The notes under the pieces: generated by a model | The model's database searches: none | Told to the model about the DNA's origin: nothing | Seen by the model: only the letters and a program-made list of their open reading frames with translations | Made by a program: the position numbers and the translations under genes | Part shown: positions 8,322 through 16,159 of the stretch, in pieces | How the letters are laid out: every line of letters starts with the position of its first letter | How positions within the stretch are numbered: position 1 is the first letter of the stretch | Assembly (NCBI GenBank): GCA_900553525.1 | Contig: USDZ01000011.1 | Coordinates: 1-19,777, forward strand | Direction: 5' to 3' | DNA: 19,777 nt | Source: an uncultured Oscillospiraceae bacterium | GTDB lineage: Bacteria > Bacillota > Clostridia > Oscillospirales > Acutalibacteraceae

Positions 8322-9274
8322 GACGTCCTCCTTTCAATGCCCAACATCGCGGTCACGGCCTGTTCCGCCTGTTCGGTGAGGCCCCTTCCATCCGGCATAT
8401 CATCCACATACAAAGTCTGCAACGGCATTCGGCGGAACCAAGAAAGCTGGCGCTTTGCGTACCGCCGTGTCTCCCTCTTGAGCTTTTCCACCGCCTCCGG
8501 CAGAGAAATCTCCCCTCGAAAATACGGAGCCAGTTCTTTATATCCGATGGCCTGCATCGCCGTTGGAGCCTGCTCAGATGATAGTACCTGTTCCGCCTCC
8601 TGAAGAAGCCCCTGTTCCATCATGCGGTCCACTCGACGGTTGATTCGGTCGTACAAAACCTGCCGATCCCTAAAATCCAGCAAAATACCGGCTGTTTGAT
8701 AAAGGGGGCCGCCTTCCCTGGACAAACGGTTCTGTTCGGTGAGGGTTCGCCCGGTGACGGCGTATACCTCCAACGCCCTCACAATCCGGCCAATATCATG
8801 CGGATGCAGGCGGGCGGCTGTGACCGGGTCGACCCGCCTTAACTCTTCGAGGAGGACTGCACCGCCTTCTCGGGAGGCCCGCTCACGCAATGCGGCGCGC
8901 AGGTCCGGATCCCCGGCCTGTTCTGAAAACACAAGATTCTCCGTCACCGCCTGGATATACAGACCGGTGCCGCCGCAGAGAATGGGAAGCCGGCCTCGCG
9001 CCTCCACCTGCGCCATGACGGCGTGGGCATCGGCGGAATACTGCGCCACACTGTAGGGGACACTCAGAGGCAGGAAACCCAAAAGATGATGGGGGACTCC
9101 TCCCATCTCCTCCTCCGTGGGGCGGGCGGTACCGATCCGAAGCGGCTCGTAAACCTGCATGGAGTCAGCCGAAACCACCTCGCCATTCAGTCGTTTGGCC
9201 AATTCCACTGCCAGCGCCGTTTTTCCCGAGGCGGTGGGTCCTGCCACAACCGCCAGGGGACGAAGCGAATTCAT
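8297..9274 (-). CDS. miaA: tRNA dimethylallyltransferase
   Basis: Transfers a dimethylallyl group to N6 of adenosine 37 in tRNAs reading UNN codons (i6A37), the substrate MiaB later methylthiolates. The 325-residue protein fits the family. The P-loop is GPTASGKT (12-19), followed by VVSADSMQVY with the catalytic aspartate, then GGTGLYI (about 101-107). The C-terminal part has AMQAIGYKEL and the RETRRYAKRQLSWFR block. The start is set by AAGGAGGT correctly spaced. It begins 35 bases after mutL and its end overlaps the HlyD-like gene by 25 bases. In many clostridia hfq follows miaA; here it does not. Confidence 0.97.
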   Translation of the reverse strand: MNSLRPLAVVAGPTASGKTALAVELAKRLNGEVVSADSMQVYEPLRIGTARPTEEEMGGVPHHLLGFLPLSVPYSVAQYSADAHAVMAQVEARGRLPILCGGTGLYIQAVTENLVFSEQAGDPDLRAALRERASREGGAVLLEELRRVDPVTAARLHPHDIGRIVRALEVYAVTGRTLTEQNRLSREGGPLYQTAGILLDFRDRQVLYDRINRRVDRMMEQGLLQEAEQVLSSEQAPTAMQAIGYKELAPYFRGEISLPEAVEKLKRETRRYAKRQLSWFRRMPLQTLYVDDMPDGRGLTEQAEQAVTAMLGIERRTSWIPLSND

Positions 9275-9309
9275 AGCGGAACCTCCTTGCCCGCGGATAT
9301 ATCACAGGA

Positions 9310-11226
9310 TCATACGATCCGTCCAAATTGTTTTTCGAGTTCCTGCCTAGTCAGTTCAAAGCAGACGGGACGCCCATGAGGACAATACCGAATATCGTCA
9401 TTGGTTAGCACCCGCTCCGCCAAACGAAGCAGTTCAGCGGGATGGCTGACATTCCCCGCTTTGACAGCCGCCCGGCAGGCGGTGGAGTGGTAAATCCAGT
9501 CGAGCTTTTCCACTTCCACTTCCCGTCCTCCCGCCAAAAACCCGGCGGCAATCTCCTGAATAGTGGCGGGGATATCGCATCCGGTAAGCATCATGGGTAC
9601 GCTGCGAATAAGCAGGGTGTTTCCTCCGAATTCTTCTACTTCAAAACCGGCTTTTGCCAACAGGTCCCTCTGTTCGGATAAAACCGCGTATTCTTCCCGG
9701 CCAAGCGTCACCGACACCGGGGCGAGAAGCTGCTGCGGCTCGCTGTGACCCGCCGTTTTGATCTCCTCATAAAGGATCCGTTCATGTGCCGCATGCTTGT
9801 CCACAAAATATAGGGAGCCCTTCCACTGCACGACGATATAGGTGCGGAACGCCTCCCCCAGATACACAACCGGGTCGGTTTGAGGAAGCAAAGACTCCGG
9901 ATTTTCAGGGGATGAGGCCTGCCCCGGCTTCGCCTCGGCCGCCCGCCCGGCATTTTCTTCAAACAGGACGTCCATATCCACGCTTCCGCGCGGTATGTAT
10001 ACCGCCGTCCCCGGATCCCGCAGAACAGCGGGCCTTTCTCCCGAAATCGGCCTCCGGACCGGCGCCGGCTTGATCACCGGAACGGGTGGCTTATCTCTGT
10101 CAATCGAAACGCTGTCTTCTTTCGAAGCCGTCTGCCTGGCCCATCCCTCTGCCGTGACCGGTCGCTCACGGCGCATGCCGTCCACCTTGGGGAGCGTCAC
10201 CGGCGTCTTGGCAGGCAAAACCGCCTGTTTTGGGGCGTCCCCCGCCTCCAAAGCCGACTTGACCGCATGATAAACGGCATCGAAGACCGGCCGCTCATTG
10301 ATGAAACGAATCTCGATCTTAGCAGGGTGAACATTGACATCCACCGTTTCGGCCGGCATGGTGAGATAGAGCACACAAGAGGGAAATTTTCCCACCATCA
10401 GAGAACCCTTATAGGCCTGCTCGAGAGCGGCCATAGCGGTACGGCTCTTGACATATCGGCCGTTTAAAAAGAAATGCTGCATCGTGCGGTTCGCCCGGCT
10501 CGCGGATGGCCGGCAAATGAAGCCGCTCACCCCTACTCCGCCGAGCTGATACCGGACATCCATCAAGCCGCCGGCAAAATCTTTGCCAAATACCGCATAT
10601 ACACAGGAGCGAGGATCTCCGTCCCCGGGAGTCAACAGTTCTTCCCGTCCCTCCCGTACAAACCGGACCGAGATTTCCGGATGGGACAGAGCTATTCTCT
10701 CCACGACGCCCGCGACGGCGTTCGCCTCACTGACATCCTTCTTGAGAAATTTTAGACGGGCGGGCACATTATAGAACAAATCCCGCACACAAATTGTCGA
10801 GCCCTGCGGACAGCCGGCGTCTTCGAGAGCCGCTTCCGCACCCCCTTCGATGAGGTAATGGGTGCCCGCCAACTCGTCCGCGGTACGGGTCACCAGTTCT
10901 ACTCTAGCCACCGCCGCAATCGAGGCCAGCGCCTCTCCCCGAAACCCCAGGGTACCGATGGCCTCCAAATCCTCTTCCCGATGGATTTTGCTGGTGGCGT
11001 GACGGAGAAAGGCGGTGGGCACGTCCTCTCTCGCGATGCCGCACCCGTTGTCGGTTATTCCAATGTAGGAGGCCCCACCGCCCCGAATTTCCACCTGGAT
11101 CGTACTGGCACCGGCATCGATCGCATTTTCCATCAGTTCTTTGACCACGGAAGCCGGCCGTTCAACGACCTCTCCTGCGGCGATCAGTTCGGCCGTATGT
11201 TTATCCAACACCTGAATTTTCGGCAT
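9310..11226 (-). CDS. mutL: DNA mismatch repair endonuclease MutL
   Basis: MutL couples mismatch recognition by MutS to strand removal. It has 638 residues when started at ATG 11224-11226, chosen because GGGAGGT lies upstream and the family N-terminus (PKIQVLDKHTAELIAAGEVV) begins there; an upstream in-frame ATG lies inside mutS. GHKL ATPase motifs are ENAIDAGAS (33-41), DNGCGI (59-64) and GFRGEAL (94-100). A Pro-rich linker spans about 340-440. The C-terminal domain has the metal-dependent endonuclease motifs DKHAAHERI (476-484), ACRAAVKAG (583-591) and CPHGRP (615-620). It is therefore predicted to be a nicking MutL, as in Firmicutes without MutH. It lies 32 bases after mutS. Confidence 0.97.
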   Translation of the reverse strand: MPKIQVLDKHTAELIAAGEVVERPASVVKELMENAIDAGASTIQVEIRGGGASYIGITDNGCGIAREDVPTAFLRHATSKIHREEDLEAIGTLGFRGEALASIAAVARVELVTRTADELAGTHYLIEGGAEAALEDAGCPQGSTICVRDLFYNVPARLKFLKKDVSEANAVAGVVERIALSHPEISVRFVREGREELLTPGDGDPRSCVYAVFGKDFAGGLMDVRYQLGGVGVSGFICRPSASRANRTMQHFFLNGRYVKSRTAMAALEQAYKGSLMVGKFPSCVLYLTMPAETVDVNVHPAKIEIRFINERPVFDAVYHAVKSALEAGDAPKQAVLPAKTPVTLPKVDGMRRERPVTAEGWARQTASKEDSVSIDRDKPPVPVIKPAPVRRPISGERPAVLRDPGTAVYIPRGSVDMDVLFEENAGRAAEAKPGQASSPENPESLLPQTDPVVYLGEAFRTYIVVQWKGSLYFVDKHAAHERILYEEIKTAGHSEPQQLLAPVSVTLGREEYAVLSEQRDLLAKAGFEVEEFGGNTLLIRSVPMMLTGCDIPATIQEIAAGFLAGGREVEVEKLDWIYHSTACRAAVKAGNVSHPAELLRLAERVLTNDDIRYCPHGRPVCFELTRQELEKQFGRIV

Positions 11227-11258
11227 GAGGCACACCTCCCTGTTGTTTGCCGGTGAGC

Positions 11259-13880
11259 TCAGTAGGCCTGAGCTTCCTTGCAAATATCGTACAGCGTTTG
11301 CAGAGCTTCGATCGGAGTCAGGGTGTTGACATCCAAATCCTTGAGCCGGCGGATCAGTTCGTTGTCCACCGCCGGCATCAGGGAAAGCTGGCCGTCGTCC
11401 GACTCAAACCGATCCGGCGAAGACAAAGGCCGAGGCAGTTCCATGCCGCCGCTTTCGATCTGTTTTAAAATCTCCTTGGCTCTGGCGACTACGCTGTCCG
11501 GCACACCGGCCAACTTCGCCACCTCGATGCCGTAACTGTCGTCCGCTGGTCCCCGCACGATGCGGCGCAAGAAGGTGATGTCGTCTCCCCGCTTTTTGAC
11601 GGCAATATTGTAGTTTTTAATACACTCAACCTCGTTCTCAATCACCGTCAGTTCGTGATAATGAGTAGCAAACAGGGCTTTGGCGCCGAGTTTCTTGGGA
11701 CTCGCCACATACTCAAGGACTGCCCTCGCAATGCTCATCCCGTCGAAAGTGGAAGTTCCCCGGCCAATTTCGTCGAAGACAATCAGACTGTCCCGCGTGG
11801 CATTTTTAAGGATGGACGCCACTTCGCTCATCTCCACCATGAAGGTAGACTGGCCGGACGCCAGATCATCCGATGCCCCCACCCGGGTAAAAATCCGGTC
11901 CACGATGCCGACCGTGGCGCTTTCAGCCGGCACAAACGAACCGATCTGCGCCATCAGTACGATCAAAGCGATCTGCCGCATATAGGTGGATTTACCGGCC
12001 ATGTTGGGGCCGGTCAGAATGACCACCCGGTTTTCATGGTTGTCCAACAGAGTATCGTTCGGGACAAAAGGAACGTCCTGAAGGGATTCCACCACCGGAT
12101 GGCGTCCGTTTTTGATCTCGATGACGCCTTTCATGTCGATGAGCGGACGGGTGTATTGCTGCCGAACCGCCACTTCGGCCAAGGAACAGAGTACGTCGAG
12201 CTGGGCGATTTCCCGGGCCGTCCCCTGGATCCGGTGAAGTTCTGCCGCCACTGCGGTGCGCACTTCGGTAAAAAGCTGATATTCAAGGGCCACCACCCGA
12301 TCCTGCGCGCCCAGTACCCGGGCTTCCAATTCTTTGAGTTCCTGCGTAATATATCGCTCCGCGTTCGCGAGCGTTTGCTTGCGTATGTAGTTCTGCGGGA
12401 TCTCCCCGGTATAGGCTCTGGAAATCTCGATGTAATAACCGAAAACCCGATTGTAGCCAACTTTTAAATTTTTAATGCCGGTCCGTTCCTTTTCTGCAGC
12501 CTCCACCCGGGCAATAATACCCTTGCCGTCGGTCATCTCAAAACGGAGTTCATCGATCTCGGCGTTATATCCGGCCTTGATCATCCCCCCCTCTCGCACC
12601 GAAAAAGGCGGATCTTCCACAATGGCGCTGTCGATCCTCTGATAGACATCCTCCAGGGGATCGATACCGTCTCGAATTTCTCCGAGGAGTACCGACCGAA
12701 CCTCTGCAAGCCGGTCTTTGACCGGTCTCATCCGCTGAATGGTCTGGCAGAGGGAGCGCAGCTCCTTGGCGTTGGCACTGCCATATACGATCCGTGTCAT
12801 AATCCGCTCCAGATCATAGATCTCCGCGAGCTGCCCGATGAGATCTCCCCGCAAGACGGTATCGTGTACCAATTCATCCACGGCGTTTTGCCGGCGGCCG
12901 ATTTGAACAGGGCTGAGGAGAGGCTGTTCAATCCAGGTGCGAATCAAACGCTTTCCCATCGCGGTTTTTGTCCGATCCAGCACCCCCAGTAGAGAACCAC
13001 GCTTTTCCTTGTTGCGCATGGTCTCGAGCAGCTCAAGATTCCGGCGGGCGGCCAGATCGAGCTGCATAAACTGTATGTCCGAATACACATCCAGATCCGT
13101 CAGCCGCTCCAGACCCGTCATTTGGGTCGTATACAGATATTGTAAGGCGCAGCCCAGCGCTCTCACGGCTGAAAACTGATCCTGCAGTCCCAATTCCTCC
13201 AGATTCCGTTTGCCGAAATGCGTCAGAATCCTCTGTTCCGCCTTGTTATAATCGAAATCCTCGGCCTTGGCCACTTCAACCGCCGCAGCCAGCCGCTCGG
13301 TGACGAAATGCGTGATGAGTTCTTGCCCTGAAACCGCGTCGTTATAAAGGATCTCGCGCGGAACAAAACGGCCGAGTTCATTGGTTACCCGCAGGGGCAC
13401 ATCCTCTCCGTCTAAGCGGGTTAGGTGAATCTCTCCCGTAGAGCAATCCACAAAGCAGAGCCCTGCGTCGGCGGCTCCGTCGCTGAGATAAAGCACACAG
13501 AGATAGTTGTTCCGCCCCTCGTCGAGCATGCTGCCTTCAATGACAGTGCCGGGGGTGATGATCCGGACGACCTCCCGTTTGACCAATCCCTTGGCGGTGG
13601 CGGGATCCTCCATCTGCTCACAGATTGCCACCTTGTATCCCTTGGCCACCAGGCGCGCGATATAGGATTCACAGGAATGGAAGGGGACACCGCACATAGG
13701 CGCCCGCTCTTCCTGTCCACAGTCCTTGCCCGTCAGAACCAGTTCCAGTTCCTGCGACGCGATCTTCGCGTCGTCAAAAAACATCTCATAAAAATCCCCC
13801 AGCCGGAAAAACAACAGGCAATGCGGATGCTGGGCCTTGACTTCGAGATACTGCTTCATCATGGGCGTCATTTCAGCCAC
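11259..13880 (-). CDS. mutS: DNA mismatch recognition ATPase MutS
   Basis: Binds mispaired or looped DNA and, with ATP, recruits MutL. The mismatch-contacting FYE is near residue 30 (RLGDFYEMF). Walker A is GPNMAGKS (624-631) and Walker B is in DEIGRG (703-708), followed by GTSTFDG. Length 873 is typical. I prefer the GTG start at 13878-13880: it gives VAEMTPMMKQYLEVK, matching the family N-terminus, and AGGAAGTGA, one mismatch from an ideal Shine-Dalgarno, lies five bases upstream. A GTG nine bases earlier (13889) is open but would sit almost on that site; ATG 13869-13871 is a weaker option. The gene lies 31 bases after the YlbF/YmcA-family gene and 32 before mutL. Confidence 0.97.
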   Translation of the reverse strand: MAEMTPMMKQYLEVKAQHPHCLLFFRLGDFYEMFFDDAKIASQELELVLTGKDCGQEERAPMCGVPFHSCESYIARLVAKGYKVAICEQMEDPATAKGLVKREVVRIITPGTVIEGSMLDEGRNNYLCVLYLSDGAADAGLCFVDCSTGEIHLTRLDGEDVPLRVTNELGRFVPREILYNDAVSGQELITHFVTERLAAAVEVAKAEDFDYNKAEQRILTHFGKRNLEELGLQDQFSAVRALGCALQYLYTTQMTGLERLTDLDVYSDIQFMQLDLAARRNLELLETMRNKEKRGSLLGVLDRTKTAMGKRLIRTWIEQPLLSPVQIGRRQNAVDELVHDTVLRGDLIGQLAEIYDLERIMTRIVYGSANAKELRSLCQTIQRMRPVKDRLAEVRSVLLGEIRDGIDPLEDVYQRIDSAIVEDPPFSVREGGMIKAGYNAEIDELRFEMTDGKGIIARVEAAEKERTGIKNLKVGYNRVFGYYIEISRAYTGEIPQNYIRKQTLANAERYITQELKELEARVLGAQDRVVALEYQLFTEVRTAVAAELHRIQGTAREIAQLDVLCSLAEVAVRQQYTRPLIDMKGVIEIKNGRHPVVESLQDVPFVPNDTLLDNHENRVVILTGPNMAGKSTYMRQIALIVLMAQIGSFVPAESATVGIVDRIFTRVGASDDLASGQSTFMVEMSEVASILKNATRDSLIVFDEIGRGTSTFDGMSIARAVLEYVASPKKLGAKALFATHYHELTVIENEVECIKNYNIAVKKRGDDITFLRRIVRGPADDSYGIEVAKLAGVPDSVVARAKEILKQIESGGMELPRPLSSPDRFESDDGQLSLMPAVDNELIRRLKDLDVNTLTPIEALQTLYDICKEAQAY

Positions 13881-13911
13881 CGGATTCACTTCCTCTCAAC
13901 ATTCCGCTACA

Positions 13912-14322
13912 TTAGTGGCATCCGGCACAGCCCGCACAGTTGCCGCTGCAACCGCCCTCCTCGTAGCTTTCGGGGTCCTGTCCCTGGGCTGCAAGGGCGA
14001 TGATGGAATTGATGGCGCCGGTCAGGCGATCCAACTCGGTTTTGGCTTCGTTATAAGCCGCCATGTTGGGATTCTGCATGATCCGGGCATAAACCTCCCG
14101 CAGTTCGCCGTCCAACGTACGGAGCTTCTCTCCGTCTCTTTCCTCTTCTTTCTTGGTCGTCTCATTGTTGATGGCGATGCGCTTGAGATTGAATTCCCCG
14201 ATCATACCCTGCAGTTCTTCATCCTCGTCGGCGGCGGCCTGTGCCATCTGGGTACGGATATACCGCTCATCTTGTTGGATCGCATATGCCAGATCCTTTG
14301 CCATTTCCAAAATCGGTTCCAT
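13912..14322 (-). CDS. YlbF/YmcA (RicF/RicA)-family regulator with a Cys-rich tail
   Basis: A 136-residue helical protein of the YlbF/YmcA family. In B. subtilis, RicA (YmcA), RicF (YlbF) and RicT (YaaT) form an Fe-S-bearing complex that affects RNase Y-dependent mRNA processing and developmental switching. ATG 14320-14322 is preceded by GGAGGT; a longer frame runs back into miaB but lacks such a site. The body is predicted helix and coil, with MAKDLAYAIQQDERYI near the start. The C-terminus has cysteines at 125, 129, 132 and 135 followed by His136, suited to binding a metal or Fe-S cluster. Position between miaB and mutS matches ymcA in B. subtilis (where cotE intervenes before mutS), which favours YmcA orthology; sequence alone does not separate the paralogues. 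Confidence 0.88.
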   Translation of the reverse strand: MEPILEMAKDLAYAIQQDERYIRTQMAQAAADEDEELQGMIGEFNLKRIAINNETTKKEEERDGEKLRTLDGELREVYARIMQNPNMAAYNEAKTELDRLTGAINSIIALAAQGQDPESYEEGGCSGNCAGCAGCH

Positions 14323-14359
14323 TTTGATACCTCCAATAATTCGATGTTTCCCGTCCGGC

Positions 14360-15775
14360 CTAATCAAGCAGCCGGCGGATTTTTCCAATCATCACATAGC
14401 TGCGGGCCTCGGTTATCTCGATTTCAGCCCGGCGGCCCACGAGAGAGACGGCGGCCTTGACCCGCACGATACTGTTTTCGGGCAGTCTGGCCTCGAGTTC
14501 CTCCCCATCCGCCCTTTCCAACAGAGCGGTGTGGATGCCGCCTACCAGTCCCGCAATCCTTTTGGCGGACAGTTCTTCCTGTAAAGCGGTCAATTCCTGG
14601 AACCAGCGGGACTTTTCTTCTGCCGGAACCGGATCGGGCATTTTGGCTGCCGGCGTCCCCTCCCGAGGCGAAAAGAGAAAAGTATACAAGGACACAAAGC
14701 CCACCCGGCGCACAAGATCGAGCGTTTGTTCGAAGTCCTCCCTTGTTTCACCGGGAAAGCCCACAATCACATCGCTCGTAAACACGATGCCGGGCACCAT
14801 CTGCCTTGCCATCCGGATCCGTTCCAGGTACTGTTCTCGGGTATATCCCCGGTTCATCGCCTTCAACACCCGGCTGCTCCCCGATTGAAAGGGCAGGTGA
14901 AAATGCCGGGAAACCTTATCACAATCGGCAATGGCTTTAAACAGTTCGGGGGTCGCGTCCTTGGGATGGGAGGTCATGAAGCGGATGAGAAAATCTCCGG
15001 GGATGGCCTGGAGCTTCCGGAGCAGGTCCGGGAATCCGACACCGTGGTCTTCGCCTTTCCCATAAGAATTCACGTTTTGTCCGAGCAGCGTAATCTCCTT
15101 GTACCCCTGCCGTATCAGATCTTCCGCCTCCGCCATTACGGCCTCGGGGGTACGGGAGCGTTCTCTCCCCCGTACATGGGGGACGATGCAATAGGTACAA
15201 AAATTGTTGCAGCCGTACATGATGGGAAGAAACGCTTTGAAGCCACCGTCCCGTCGGACCGGCAGCCCCTCAGCGATGACGCCGTCCTCCTGAGGGATCT
15301 CGACAACCCGTTTCTCTCCCATCAAAGCGCTCGCCATCAATTCGGGTAGGCGATGAAGCACATGGGTACCGAACACCAGACCCACAAACGGATAGCTTTC
15401 CCGTATGCGGCGGGCCACCGGCTCCTGCTGCACCATGCAGCCGCACAGGGCGATGAGCAGCCCCGGCTTCCGCCGTTTTAAGGTTTTAAGGGCCCCGACG
15501 TTGCCGAATACCCGATCTTGGGCGTGTTCCCGGACCGCACAAGTATTAAAAAGAATGAAATCCGCCTCTTCGGCCCGACTGGTAAAGCCAAAGCCCATCC
15601 GGGCGAGCATGCCTTTCATGTGTTCAGAATCGGATACATTCTGCTGGCATCCATAGGTTCGAACATAAGCAAGAGGAGCCGGGCGGTCGCCGATACCGTA
15701 AAATCTCCTCACCTGCTGTATATATGTCTCTTGCCCGGCCAGTTCCTCGGGCGAAATGGTTCTCACATTGGCCAT
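14360..15775 (-). CDS. miaB: tRNA-2-methylthio-N6-dimethylallyladenosine synthase
   Basis: Radical-SAM methylthiotransferase converting i6A37 to ms2i6A37 in tRNA, acting after MiaA. It has 471 residues. The N-terminal methylthiotransferase domain binds an auxiliary 4Fe-4S cluster through C43, C79 and C113. The radical-SAM cluster motif is C189-x3-C193-x2-C196 (YGCNNFCTYC). A C-terminal TRAM domain occupies about 405-470. ATG 15773-15775 has AAGGAG upstream, at a rather long spacing of 11 bases. It is the first gene of the leftward array, about 90 bases downstream of a near-consensus promoter. The next gene starts 37 bases after it. Confidence 0.97.
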   Translation of the reverse strand: MANVRTISPEELAGQETYIQQVRRFYGIGDRPAPLAYVRTYGCQQNVSDSEHMKGMLARMGFGFTSRAEEADFILFNTCAVREHAQDRVFGNVGALKTLKRRKPGLLIALCGCMVQQEPVARRIRESYPFVGLVFGTHVLHRLPELMASALMGEKRVVEIPQEDGVIAEGLPVRRDGGFKAFLPIMYGCNNFCTYCIVPHVRGRERSRTPEAVMAEAEDLIRQGYKEITLLGQNVNSYGKGEDHGVGFPDLLRKLQAIPGDFLIRFMTSHPKDATPELFKAIADCDKVSRHFHLPFQSGSSRVLKAMNRGYTREQYLERIRMARQMVPGIVFTSDVIVGFPGETREDFEQTLDLVRRVGFVSLYTFLFSPREGTPAAKMPDPVPAEEKSRWFQELTALQEELSAKRIAGLVGGIHTALLERADGEELEARLPENSIVRVKAAVSLVGRRAEIEITEARSYVMIGKIRRLLD

Positions 15776-15871
15776 GACGGCGTGTTCTCCTTCTCGTGTG
15801 AGAAAAGTTCCGGCCTCGGTTGCTTAAAACCCGGTGTTTCGCCGGACAGCCGGGCGCATTCCCATCTGTTT

Positions 15872-15900
15872 ATTATAACAAATCGGAGTTTGTTTTTCAA
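15872..15900 (-). promoter_or_regulatory. Sigma-A promoter of the miaB-to-rluD array
   Basis: On the minus strand, TTGAAA (15895-15900) and a perfect TATAAT (15872-15877) are separated by exactly 17 bases. Transcription should start near 15865, giving a leader of about 90 bases before miaB. I found no comparable promoter at any later junction, so this may drive all 13 genes. The leader has a small stem (TTCTC/GAGAA) beside the miaB Shine-Dalgarno. Confidence 0.85.
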
Positions 15901-15905
15901 CGTAT

Positions 15906-15969
15906 AATTCCGCTCGTTCCTACAAAAAAGTGTCGGAACGAGCGGAATTCTGCTCGTTCCGACACTTTT
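15906..15969. repeat. Three-copy inverted repeat with two mutually exclusive hairpins
   Basis: The core GCTCGTTCC occurs three times in alternating orientation. Arm A (15906-15920) pairs perfectly over 15 bases with arm B (15935-15949), loop 14. Arm B with its left flank (15926-15943) also pairs perfectly over 18 bases with arm C (15952-15969), loop 8. Both hairpins need arm B, so they exclude each other. Read leftward, the B/C hairpin is followed by six T, like an intrinsic terminator; read rightward it is followed by TTTTCTCTG, weaker. It sits between the divergent miaB and murC promoters. It could be an insulating terminator, an attenuator or a small mobile repeat. Confidence 0.85.
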
Positions 15970-16027
15970 CTCTGTCCCATTTCTCTTGTTTTTAAAAGCC
16001 GATTTTTTCCAACTTTTAAAAAAACTG

Positions 16028-16056
16028 TTTATTTTTTCTTATATAGGCAATATAAT
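16028..16056 (+). promoter_or_regulatory. Probable murC promoter
   Basis: A perfect TATAAT (16051-16056) lies in an AT-rich stretch with a weak -35, TTTATT (16028-16033), 17 bases away. A second -10-like hexamer, TATACT, is at 16059-16064. Transcription would start near 16063 and give a leader of about 95 bases before murC, containing a small stem CGGTG/CACCG. The -10 is convincing, the -35 is not. Confidence 0.5.
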
Positions 16057-16159
16057 AATATACTGCATGTGGGACTTCGTTTCTTTGTATCCCTATAAGA
16101 CAACCCCATATCGGCGCATCCGGTGAATGCACCGCATCGCGTGAAAGGACGGCGTATAA

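Noticed and set aside
11655..12467. 270-codon plus-strand open frame
   Set aside because: Antisense shadow of mutS, including its Walker motifs; product looks like random translation of GC-rich DNA.
15901..15908. Plus-strand TATAAT at 15903-15908 as a promoter reading through the triple repeat
   Set aside because: No -35-like sequence at the right distance; it would have made the attenuator reading stronger, but I cannot support it.
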